Part shown: piece after piece, positions 56,430-64,000 of the stretch | Numbering within the stretch: position 1 is the first letter of the stretch | Layout: each line of letters opens with the position of its first letter | Assembly: GCF_023703085.1 (NCBI RefSeq) | Contig: NZ_JAMQJY010000001.1 | Coordinates: forward strand, 1,488,001 to 1,552,000 | Source of the DNA: Alkalicoccobacillus plakortidis | GTDB lineage: Bacteria > Bacillota > Bacilli > Bacillales > Bacillaceae_D | Direction: 5' to 3' | Length of the DNA stretch: 64,000 bases | Position numbers and translations under genes: made by a program | Notes under the pieces: generated by a model | What the model was told of the DNA's origin: nothing | The model's input: the letters and a program-made list of their open reading frames with translations, nothing else | Database searches by the model: none

Positions 56430-57273
56430 AAAGAAACGGAAAATCATAGCTGCTTTGTTGGTACTCATTTCGTGTGGCCTATTTATTTTGCAAATGGGTT
56501 ATCTCTTTCTACCTAGCTTGATTGGACGAGAAGTTGAATATGTTCACAATCAGCTTTTTTATCTTATTAATATTTCCTGCATACTTAGCTTAGCCGTATC
56601 TTACCTTCTCTACTTTCAATTAATAAAAAAGTGGCTCATCATCGGTGGGAGTATTTTCAGTTTATTTATAGCGGTAAACAGCTATCTAATGTACTCTACA
56701 AGCCAAGAAGTAATTAACACTGTAAGCTTCTCTCCAGATGGTAATCATACACTTGTTTTAAAACAGGATATAGAAAATGGAGAAATCATCTACTACCGTG
56801 AAAATTATTATTTTCTAGCAAGACCCCTTCAAAGAATCACTGCAAGTGAACGTGAATTACACGTCAAATGGCTTGCAAGTGACGTTGCTGCTGTAACCTA
56901 TCAAGATGCTAACCATAACATCCAACAGTACATAGCCACATATGGCGATCGCGGCGAAAGTTCCTATTACAATGTCGGACCTGAAATTCATGGTGAATGG
57001 CAAGATGGAGAAACGAGGGTAATCAGTGGGCCTGAAGGTATTCTTGTAGAAGACAATGGGCAGAGACAGAGGTTCGGCTTGGAAGACATTCAGCAGTACG
57101 GAACATTAGCGATTGTCTTAAGCGATGGGAATAATGCAGCTTGGACGATTGCGTTAGCTGAAAACTTTAAGGCCCAAAGAGATTCACCTACAGCGCAGCC
57201 AGGAAATATCAGGATTTATGGAGCTACGATTGGTGATGGTGAGGTTAGGACGCTTGAGAGGGTAGGAGATTAA
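56416..57273 (+). CDS. Membrane protein with extracytoplasmic domain, partner of Asp-box protein
   Basis: 285 residues. Three helices (about 9-31, 45-66, 71-92) are followed by an extracytoplasmic beta-rich domain starting VSFSPDGNHTLVLKQD, reminiscent of a WD40/TolB blade. Its start lies inside the end of the Asp-box gene, so the two are coupled and may form one surface complex. No family recognised. Confidence 0.7.
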   Translation: MNFIKKKRKIIAALLVLISCGLFILQMGYLFLPSLIGREVEYVHNQLFYLINISCILSLAVSYLLYFQLIKKWLIIGGSIFSLFIAVNSYLMYSTSQEVINTVSFSPDGNHTLVLKQDIENGEIIYYRENYYFLARPLQRITASERELHVKWLASDVAAVTYQDANHNIQQYIATYGDRGESSYYNVGPEIHGEWQDGETRVISGPEGILVEDNGQRQRFGLEDIQQYGTLAIVLSDGNNAAWTIALAENFKAQRDSPTAQPGNIRIYGATIGDGEVRTLERVGD

Positions 57274-57311
57274 TGGAGATGTCTTTTATCTTATGACCAA
57301 AAATAATTGAG

Positions 57312-57342
57312 AAAAAGCGAGTTCCTATGGGTCCCGCTTTTT
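57312..57342 (+). terminator. Terminator
   Basis: AAAAAGCGAGTTCC faces GTCCCGCTTTTT, imperfect, with T-run. Confidence 0.7.
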
Positions 57343-57462
57343 CTATCCTTATATTGCCAACACAAAAGCCCACACATATTAAAACAGCACCTAAACAAAG
57401 CCTTATGTTAGAACTTTGAGGCATTGATTAAGTCATATTGAATGATGATAGTCCTAGAATAT

Positions 57463-57494
57463 CGGTCGACCGTCGTCTATATGAATGTTATAAT
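57463..57494 (+). promoter_or_regulatory. Promoter with overlapping palindrome
   Basis: TATAAT at 57489-57494; the perfect 10-bp palindrome CGGTCGACCG at 57463-57472 covers the place of the -35 box. This suggests an operator before the hydrolase gene. Confidence 0.4.
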
Positions 57495-57531
57495 GAAAGC
57501 GATATCTTTAAAATGATCAGGAGGTTATATA

Positions 57532-58446
57532 GTGAGCTCAATTCTTAAAGAACTTGAATCACATGTCAATCACCATCAAGCTAGAGTAAAAGGTACATCA
57601 TTACATTATGTTACAGGTGGATTAGAAACTGGGCCTGTTTGCGTCTTGCTTCATGGGTTCCCTCAGAATTGGTTGACATGGCGTTATGTCATTCCGAAGC
57701 TTCTATCCACCCATAAAGTGATTGCCATTGATTTAAAAGGATATGGAGAATCTGATAAGCCTAGTGATATGGAAAGCTATGATACTAGTATTGTAGCGAG
57801 TGAAATATACGAACTCTTACAGTATTTAAAAATCAAAGAAGCACTAATTGTTGGACATGATCGTGGTGCCAGGATAGCAAGAAGGCTAGCTTTAAACTCT
57901 CCAGATGTGGTAGCAGGCCTTATTTTTATTGACATTTTGCCAACAGAGTACATTTATGGAGATTTATCAGCAGCTGATGCAGCGACAAAATATTGGCATT
58001 GGACATTTCAAGTAGTTAACGGGCTTCCTGAAGAACTAATTAAAGGAAAAGAGGATATCTATCTAAAATTTTTATTGAGTAGAGGTGATGGTTTATTTAA
58101 TTTATTACAAAGCGATGGATCATGGGAAGCATACTTAAAATCATGGATGCAACCAGGTGCCGTTTTAGGTGCTCTTAATGACTACAGAGCAACGTATCAT
58201 ATTGATCTGCCACGTTATGAGATCGAAGCTACTTCTAAAAGGATGCTTGATAAAAAGACACTGATTCTATGGGGAGAGCAAGGAAACTTACACAGTTTGC
58301 CTGTTTTAGATGTGTGGAAGCGCTCAATTACAAACATTACTGGTCATCAAATATCTGGATGTGGCCATTATATTCCCGAAGAGAGACCAGATGAAGTTGC
58401 AAATCATATTAAACAATTTTCAAAATCCATTAACTGGTCAGAATAA
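57532..58446 (+). CDS. Alpha/beta hydrolase, dehalogenase/epoxide-hydrolase-like
   Basis: 304 residues, GTG start with AGGAGG 7 nt upstream. Oxyanion motif LLHGFPQNWLTWR, nucleophile elbow VGHDRGARIARRLAL with an Asp nucleophile (GHDRG) as in haloalkane dehalogenases and epoxide hydrolases, catalytic His in GCGHYIPEERP, and a cap domain between. The substrate is unknown. Single gene with own promoter and terminator. Confidence 0.85.
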   Translation: MSSILKELESHVNHHQARVKGTSLHYVTGGLETGPVCVLLHGFPQNWLTWRYVIPKLLSTHKVIAIDLKGYGESDKPSDMESYDTSIVASEIYELLQYLKIKEALIVGHDRGARIARRLALNSPDVVAGLIFIDILPTEYIYGDLSAADAATKYWHWTFQVVNGLPEELIKGKEDIYLKFLLSRGDGLFNLLQSDGSWEAYLKSWMQPGAVLGALNDYRATYHIDLPRYEIEATSKRMLDKKTLILWGEQGNLHSLPVLDVWKRSITNITGHQISGCGHYIPEERPDEVANHIKQFSKSINWSE

Positions 58447-58482
58447 GCCTTACACCCCTCCCCTTCTCCAAACGACTCCATA

Positions 58483-58518
58483 GAAAAAAGCGAATCCCTA
58501 AGGACTCGCTTCTTTTTT
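58483..58518 (+). terminator. Terminator of the hydrolase gene
   Basis: AAAAAAGCGAATCC faces GGACTCGCTT with a short loop and a T-rich tail. Confidence 0.8.
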
Positions 58519-58878
58519 CTATTATTACCCGATTGAACCTTCCATTTCGAACTTGATTAATTAGGGATTTCAGAGTGTATCAAAACTAACTGGAATCCCT
58601 TGTTTTTCATAGTTTATTACATTGTACTTATAATAGTATATCAAGAGATATCAATCTTCATCGGCACAAAATCGGCACGTTTTTCATATCCCCATTGACA
58701 TAACTCACAAATTTGTACTCTATATTAGCAGAGCTCTGACTGGAATACTAACATTCTTATATGGGCAATTTGCAAAAGTTGCTAAAGAAACAGCTAAAAA
58801 GGGATTAAATTGACATTTTAGGGATTAGTTGTTCTGTACGGACATATGAATTATACTTGCATTAAGGAAGCAAATTCA
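58519..58878. other. Intergenic stretch, possible remnants
   Basis: No complete gene. ATCGGCAC occurs twice in 20 bp (58659-58680). A frame from about 58690 to TGA 58814 ends ...GQFAKVAKETAKKGLN and could be the tail of a lost gene, but it has no start or recognisable domain. Confidence 0.35.
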
Positions 58879-59097
58879 ATGTTCGAGGGAATGATTAACA
58901 TCATTGAAATTTTGATATATATTTTTGACGATATTATTTTTGATAATTTTCTTTTCTGGTTTGTATGGTTACCTCTTATACTTGCACTCTCAATAAAAGC
59001 ACTTTGTAAACAAGAGAATGTAAAACCGATAAGATCTTTGTTAATATTTTTAGCTGCCTACTATACTGCTAGAACAATAACTTATTTTTTTCTGTAG
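58879..59097 (+). CDS. Small membrane protein
   Basis: 72 residues from ATG 58879 with AAGGAAG 7 nt upstream. Two to three hydrophobic stretches (INIIEILIYIFDDIIF, FLFWFVWLPLILALSI, LLIFLAAYYTARTITYFF) separated by a short charged loop. AT-rich. No family recognised; it ends at a terminator. Confidence 0.5.
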   Translation: MFEGMINIIEILIYIFDDIIFDNFLFWFVWLPLILALSIKALCKQENVKPIRSLLIFLAAYYTARTITYFFL

Positions 59098-59150
59098 TAT
59101 TTATTCCATTTAAAATTGAGGATAACATCTACATAATTAATTCATTTAAA

Positions 59151-59183
59151 AAGACACAAGAATAAACTCTCGTGTCTTTCTTA
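59151..59183 (+). terminator. Terminator
   Basis: AAGACACAAG faces CTCGTGTCTT (one mismatch) with A- and T-rich flanks. Confidence 0.7.
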
Positions 59184-59296
59184 TTGAGTGGTTTTTCCTT
59201 TAAAATTTTAAGGCGATAGCGTTAAATTGTTGTGTCTTGCTGAGTATGGCAAGATGAATCATGATCGTTCTACACTGTAACTTGCCCTACTTTAAG

Positions 59297-59331
59297 AAAA
59301 AAAGTACCAAACCTCTAATTGCCTTGGTACT
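59297..59331 (-). terminator. Terminator of the original tRNA-Leu gene
   Basis: On the minus strand AGTACCAA pairs with TTGGTACT and is followed by seven T, 8 bp past the 3' end of the tRNA fragment. Confidence 0.8.
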
Positions 59332-59338
59332 ACTAGTA

Positions 59339-59392
59339 TGCAGTTGAGAGGACTCGAACCTTCACGAGTTTAACCTCACTAGGCCCTCAAAT
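59339..59392 (-). tRNA. 3' fragment of tRNA-Leu(GAG), attachment-site remnant
   Basis: Read on the minus strand: anticodon-loop TTTGAGGG, the 3' anticodon strand CCTAG, a long class II variable arm (GAG...CTC), a T arm with GGTTCGAGTCC, and the acceptor 3' strand CAACTGC plus discriminator A. The whole 5' half (acceptor 5' strand, D arm, anticodon 5' strand) is missing and CCA is not encoded. A 3' half followed by the natural terminator is what remains at the far end of an element integrated in a tRNA gene. Confidence 0.75.
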
Positions 59393-59654
59393 TTGTGTAT
59401 AGGTGTAATTGGGTATATCTACTTATTTATGGTCCATAAATGAACTCCTTTTACTCCTAATTCACTTTTAAAAAGCTTACTTAGGAAAGGGACTGGAAAG
59501 ATAAAAAACTCCTAAATTCCTAATAATAATTAGACTTTTTCTGTAAATGTTCGTCCCTTCTATAATTTTACTAGTAGTACTCAGAGTACTTTTAAATAAA
59601 GCTTCCTTCCCAAATGACTATCTCAAGCATATTAGTTCTACTTCTTTATTTACT
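59393..59654. other. AT-rich island border, no gene seen
   Basis: Between the tRNA fragment and the first HEPN gene. No start with ribosome-binding site and plausible frame on either strand. Confidence 0.4.
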
Positions 59655-61043
59655 TTAAATAGCTAATCTTCTATTAAATAATTTATTAATTGTTTTCTGA
59701 ATACTTAAGTCATCAATTCCTATATGTTTTAGAACTAAAATATAATACACCCATTCTAAAATAACGAAGTCTACTGTAACTTTTTTGTTGTAACCTTTAT
59801 CTAGATTGCCATGAGCAAAATCATTCCTTTGTTCATTTAAGCGTTCTGCTGTTACATCTGATGAATAATCCCCAGAATCAGAAATAGCGTATAAGTTTGT
59901 AATAAAAGGCTTAAGTATGGAATCATAGTCTATCAATACTTTTTCGATTCTAGATCCTAAACTATTATCACGTTGCTGGACGAGTTTCTTTAGCCCTTTA
60001 AAATACTTTTTATTTTTACCTGTATGACTTTTTATTTCTTCCTCTAAATATGCCAAAACTTTTTCTTGCAACAAATTTTTCTCGTTTTCTTCAATTAATA
60101 ATTCAACTTCCTTTTTATTTAATAACTTTTGCTGCCACTCAAATCCAGCACTAACCATTATAAATCTAGATGCTGTTATCAGAAAAAAATCATTACTGTT
60201 CTCAGGGATTTGTTCTAAATAAATTTGATCATTTAAAATCAATTTAAATAATCCCCCTATCTCCCCACTTATATCCATATAATTTATAGTTCTTTCTAAT
60301 ATCTTTTTGTTTTCAACCTTATCAGACTTGCCATAATAAAAATAATAATCAGCAACGTGCATATATTTTCCGTCCGCATCCATTTTCTTTAATTTAATTA
60401 TAGGTATATCTACATTTTTTCTATAGCTAATTAGTTTCATTAAAGTCATATATGACTTTACTAGTTTATGTGTATCTTCAATTTCTAAAGTGGAATTATT
60501 TTTAAATTGCATAGCTAACTCAGTTTTTAGACTTAGTTCTACATCTTCATTTTTGTAAGACCTAGATACATTTAATGAGCAATCATATTCTTTATTATTA
60601 TGTTCAAAAGTAAATGTCTGATGTAGCTCATTAAATGGTAGTGTAGAAAGATGGAACACACCACTGTCATTTTTATCAATTGAAAATTTAATAGCTTGAT
60701 TTTTGTTATAAAAATAATCCAATTCTTCTGATTGAAACCCTAATCTATTAAAATTCAGTACCTCACCTTTATAAATTATATACGAGCTTACTCTGCCTTT
60801 AAGAGTTTTAGTGGAATGTTTTAACAATCTAGATTGATGAATAAAAAATCTCAAATTTGAACTTTCTAAGCTAACTCCATCTATAAAGTCTAGTTTTTCT
60901 TCTTCGCGAGACATGAATATTTTCAAGTCTTCTCCAAAGAATCCATTTCTGTTTTCAGTTTTTTCAAGTGAAATTTCAAAACTATCCTCATTAAATGTAT
61001 ATAGATATGTATCTTCGCCTAACTTTGTAAACCCTAATAACAT
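59655..61043 (-). CDS. HEPN-domain protein with unknown N-terminal domain (ApeA-like layout)
   Basis: 462 residues, AAGGAGCG 7 nt before ATG. Residues about 1-190 are beta-rich and unassigned (MLLGFTKLGEDTYLYTF..). Residues about 195-462 are helical and end with RNDFAHG at 406-411, the R-x4-H of HEPN RNases. The helix EWQQKLLNKKEVELLIEENEKN and a coiled-coil-like middle precede it. The layout (beta N-terminus, C-terminal HEPN) parallels ApeA-type anti-phage proteins, but the N-terminal domain differs from the ApeA gene next door. Divergent from that gene, 186 bp apart. Function inferred only. Confidence 0.7.
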   Translation of the reverse strand: MLLGFTKLGEDTYLYTFNEDSFEISLEKTENRNGFFGEDLKIFMSREEEKLDFIDGVSLESSNLRFFIHQSRLLKHSTKTLKGRVSSYIIYKGEVLNFNRLGFQSEELDYFYNKNQAIKFSIDKNDSGVFHLSTLPFNELHQTFTFEHNNKEYDCSLNVSRSYKNEDVELSLKTELAMQFKNNSTLEIEDTHKLVKSYMTLMKLISYRKNVDIPIIKLKKMDADGKYMHVADYYFYYGKSDKVENKKILERTINYMDISGEIGGLFKLILNDQIYLEQIPENSNDFFLITASRFIMVSAGFEWQQKLLNKKEVELLIEENEKNLLQEKVLAYLEEEIKSHTGKNKKYFKGLKKLVQQRDNSLGSRIEKVLIDYDSILKPFITNLYAISDSGDYSSDVTAERLNEQRNDFAHGNLDKGYNKKVTVDFVILEWVYYILVLKHIGIDDLSIQKTINKLFNRRLAI

Positions 61044-61229
61044 ATGATCGCTCCTTAACGTACTTTTAGCTTATTAAAGAAATTTTAGAGACTTTGAATT
61101 AAAGTAACGTGCCACTTCCATCTTACAAGTTCTGTTATACTAAAATTATACTAGTGAGCAACTATTTTCAACATTTGTTTAAAGTTAATTTAGGCGATGG
61201 CAACCATTCTACATAAAGGAGTTTCTGAA

Positions 61230-62664
61230 ATGAGTAAAAAGAAAGCTAAAGATTTCTTGATGAATGAAGAATTTGAAGTAAAAGGATATTGGTCTTTTAT
61301 TAATTCTGATTATAATGTACCAGGTAGTTTAATTTATTCAAAAGATGGTATTAAGCTTGAACTACTAGGAAATTTACACGACCATTCAATAGAACTGCTT
61401 GTAACAGAATCTAAAATAATAGATATAATTATTGGTACTTCCTTAGAAGGAGAAAAGTTTACCTTACTTAATTCCTTCACAATCAACAAAAAATTAAATT
61501 TTCCGGGATATGCAACAGAAATCTATAATGTTAGCTCTATACTCGTTGGAGAACATTTTACATCGTTAGAATCAATCACATTTTACTCAGCAAGATTTCA
61601 CCCTACTTATTTAACAAAATGGATTGGCAGAGCCCCTTTTAAAGAAAATTATGAGCATGATATAAATTCTAATGCATTAAAAAATGCAGAGCTAGTGTTT
61701 ACCGCTCCAAAAACCTTTAGATTTAATATACATTCTATTGATTCAGAGCTATCTGAAGAATTTAACTTAAATACTTCGGCAAGCATATTTGAGCATATGG
61801 GATGGAATTTTAAAAGTTATTTAAAATTAAAATTACTAAACCCTCAAGATTAGATTGGTTTCTAGATAAAATAAATGAAATTAAAGATCTTTTAAGTTTA
61901 TTTATTGGATCACCTATCTTTTATGATTCACTGACTCTCTATCTTGATCCAGAAGAAAAAAATAAGGTTTTATATTTCCGACCACAAAGAAACTATAAAT
62001 TCGATTCGAAAAAAGAGCATTTTAATTTTATCTTTACCTTTAACGATATTAGTAATTCTTTCGAAAAAATAATTAATAATTGGTTCGAGCAAAAAGAAGT
62101 ACTAAATGTAGTTAACACATTATATTTCAGTGATTTTTATAAGGAGATCTATCTTGAGACAAGCTTAATTAATGCAATTCAAACATTAGAAATTTATCAC
62201 CGAAAAAAATATAAAGGAGTACATTTTGAACCCTCAGAATATAAAGAACACTCTGAGGCAGTTTTAGAATTTATTAATACTAACATCCCTATAGAACTTC
62301 GTGATAGATTATCTGGAGGAATTAAGTTTGGAAATGAATACTCCTTAGTAAAAGGTTACGAGAAATCTTTAATGATTTCGAGGATGATACAAAAAAAATT
62401 ATTTTTGAGAGTAGTTATAAAAGAGGAAAGTTTATACAACAGATAGTGGATACTCGTAACTATCTAACTCATTACGATTCGGTAGATAAGAATAATATAA
62501 TTACAGGAAACGAGAACATGTATTACGCAATGCAAAGATTAAGAATCATTTCAACTTTAATCTTATTTAAGGAATTATCTTTAAATGAAAGCTTAATAGT
62601 TAGGAAAATCAAAGACAACCAAAAATTAAATTATATACTAACTAAAGCTAGAGAATTATTATAG
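61230..62664 (+). CDS. apeA: ApeA-family HEPN anti-phage protein (two frameshifts)
   Basis: About 478 residues if repaired. Start 61230 has AAAGGAG 8 nt upstream. The N-terminal domain (FEVKGYWSFINSDYNVPGSLIYS, then GIKLELLGNL) matches ApeA NTD1. The middle (ISNSFEKIINNWFEQKEVLNVVNTLYF; INAIQTLEIYHRK) and the C-terminal RNYLTH (about 410-415, R-x4-H) match the ApeA-like HEPN domain. Frame is lost at AAACCCTCAAG (61837-61847; one more C restores LNPSRLDWF) and at GTAAAAGG (62347-62354; one more A restores VKRLREIF). Both are homopolymer contractions, so sequence error is likely, but true inactivation is not excluded. ApeA proteins are thought to cleave RNA upon phage infection. Confidence 0.82.
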
Positions 62665-62814
62665 ATAGTCGGTTAAATAAAATTAAAAACCATATAAAAA
62701 AGAGATCCTGGGTAGGCTACTGCTCTAACACCAAAATCTCTTCTCTATTTTCTTATTTAGTATAAAATCATTATAACTAATTTTTTTTAAAAATACAACT
62801 GTAGGAGCTAATAT

Positions 62815-64000
62815 ATGCTTGCAAAATTGAATAACTCTATATTAAAGAATATTCATGGTTTTACTACCGACTCACAATGTCTATTTTATCAAAAGTTGAA
62901 TGAATTATTGTTTCATAAAACTAATTATTCATATCAGTATAAGCTCAGGAATATTCACTCTATCTTAAATGAGATATTAGAAGTAATACCTGCAATTAGA
63001 GATACTGAAATTTCTTCAAGCAATTTAAATGATCTTATTAATGAAGCTAAAACTTATTTACAGAATGATTACATAATTAGAACGTATTATTCGGATGTTC
63101 AGAAAACGTTAGTTAGGTGTCTTAAAGAAAAACCAAATAATAAGAATGAACTACTAGCACTTGAATATAGAATTAAGACTACATTAGAATTGATCACTCC
63201 TTTATACTTTAATTTAGTTATTGATAGCTTAGAAATCAGTATAAATGAGCAGAATTCACGTCAAATAGAAATATTAAATGAATTGCTCGTGACTCAATTG
63301 ATTAATAAAGGATGGTCTACAAGAGGTTTAAAAACTATATCGAATTATGTTTTCGAAAAAAAATTACAATATAATTTCGAAAGAAAATGGAGAGCATTTA
63401 AAAGAATTATTACTGAAGAAAAAACCTTATTTCATTGTTATATTGAATTTCCTCATGAAGATTATAGTGATGAACTTGACAGTAAAACAAACATACAATT
63501 CATGACAGGATTTGATATTTTAAGTACTTTTCCTAATATAAATCAAGATAACATTAAAAAAAATGGGTTGTTTATAGAAGAAAAAATCGAAGCTTTTAAA
63601 TTTGATTTACCTTCTGTGAGTCTAATTTGTGCTCAAAGCTTTGCTAAAAAACAAGCTATATTATCTTTTCATCATATGCATATCAACTTTCCTGAACACT
63701 TATATATAGTCTCACCTAACGAAAAGAGGTTAAATGTAGTTAGAGTGTTTAAAGAAACCAGTAAAAAAACGACTGACAATGAAATTGATTTTGATTACTC
63801 TTACAATATTATTCGTAATGAACTAGTTAGTAATAATGATAAAGAACGATTCACAAATTTTTTCTCTCAATATCATATATCAATTAATTCAAATTCAATT
63901 GAAAGCGAGTACTCTAGTTTATGGAGTGCTTTAGAATCACTCTTAGTAACTGGACACCATAATAATAAGATTGATCATATTAAAAGTATCATACCTTCAT
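62815..64000 (+). CDS. Large unknown protein with HEPN-like C-terminal start (truncated by window end)
   Basis: The frame is open from ATG 62815 (GGAG 8 nt upstream) to the last base, at least 395 residues. Mostly helical N-terminal half (LNNSILKNIHGFT..LRNIHSILNEILEVIPAIRD), a beta-rich middle (FHCYIEFPHEDY, LYIVSPNEKRLNVVRVF), then SEYSSLWSALESLLVTG near residue 370. The W-x-A-L-E-x-L helix is typical of the first helix of ApeA-like HEPN domains. The catalytic R-x4-H would lie beyond the window. Same orientation as apeA, 150 bp after it. Confidence 0.65.
   Translation, partial: MLAKLNNSILKNIHGFTTDSQCLFYQKLNELLFHKTNYSYQYKLRNIHSILNEILEVIPAIRDTEISSSNLNDLINEAKTYLQNDYIIRTYYSDVQKTLVRCLKEKPNNKNELLALEYRIKTTLELITPLYFNLVIDSLEISINEQNSRQIEILNELLVTQLINKGWSTRGLKTISNYVFEKKLQYNFERKWRAFKRIITEEKTLFHCYIEFPHEDYSDELDSKTNIQFMTGFDILSTFPNINQDNIKKNGLFIEEKIEAFKFDLPSVSLICAQSFAKKQAILSFHHMHINFPEHLYIVSPNEKRLNVVRVFKETSKKTTDNEIDFDYSYNIIRNELVSNNDKERFTNFFSQYHISINSNSIESEYSSLWSALESLLVTGHHNNKIDHIKSIIPS

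Noticed and set aside
58690..58816. Possible integrase tail near the tRNA fragment
   Set aside because: The frame has no tyrosine-recombinase motif; the repeated ATCGGCAC alone is not enough evidence.

Overview
The window reads as a stretch of chromosome from a spore-forming, probably alkaliphilic Bacillaceae (Shouchella/Alkalihalobacillus-like). Most of it keeps the gene order of the Bacillus subtilis yug-yui-yum-yut-yun region (yugN, pgi, yugJ, yuzA, yugI, alaT/alaR, pepA, yuiD, yuiC, yuiB, ndh, yumC, yutM, dapF, yuzB, yutJ, yuzD, yutI, thrB/thrC/hom, yutH-yutD, lipA, lytH, yunB-yunF). Spore genes (yutH, lytH, yunB, a Spo0E-like and a SplA-like protein), frequent TTG/GTG starts behind strong Shine-Dalgarno sequences, and an aminofutalosine synthase (mqnE) fit that group.

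Layout. 0-2.8 kb: several small, mostly membrane, unknown genes. 2.8-11 kb: glucose-6-phosphate isomerase, iron alcohol dehydrogenase, S1 protein, a YfmL-like DEAD helicase, thiM, alanine aminotransferase and its Lrp regulator. 11-21 kb: an isochorismatase-like hydrolase, luxS, YihY protein, HU, leucyl aminopeptidase, yui genes, NDH-2 and ferredoxin-NADP reductase. 21-26.5 kb: a complete mannitol operon (mtlA-mtlR-mtlF-mtlD) whose EIICB has two tandem EIIB domains. 26.6-42.5 kb: Fe-S assembly, menaquinone, diaminopimelate, threonine/homoserine genes and lipA. 42.7-53.4 kb: lytH, a MetP/MetS-type transporter pair, a lysine-riboswitch-controlled NhaC-type transporter, yunB, dihydrofolate reductase and yunC-yunF. 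54-58.5 kb: accessory genes (YitT, an Asp-box exported protein with a membrane partner, an alpha/beta hydrolase). From about 59.34 kb the sequence becomes very AT-rich and starts with a 3' fragment of a tRNA-Leu gene. This is the mark of an integrated island. The island carries three HEPN-type genes, one of them a recognisable ApeA anti-phage protein.

Two sequence-level phenomena run through the window. First, three intergenic regions (17.6-18.3, 31.95-32.6 and 46.2-46.5 kb) are filled with a CTTGG motif repeated every 20 or 21 bp, i.e. every two helical turns. I know of no described element of this kind. Second, ten conserved genes carry frameshifts. All of them sit at a CCAGC/GCTGG motif, written as CCAAGC/GCTTGG (or with one G lost from GCTGGG), and all are repaired by reverting that change. 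This looks like a systematic sequencing or consensus artefact, so I annotate these genes as probably intact. A few homopolymer contractions (tetR, apeA) look like the same kind of problem.
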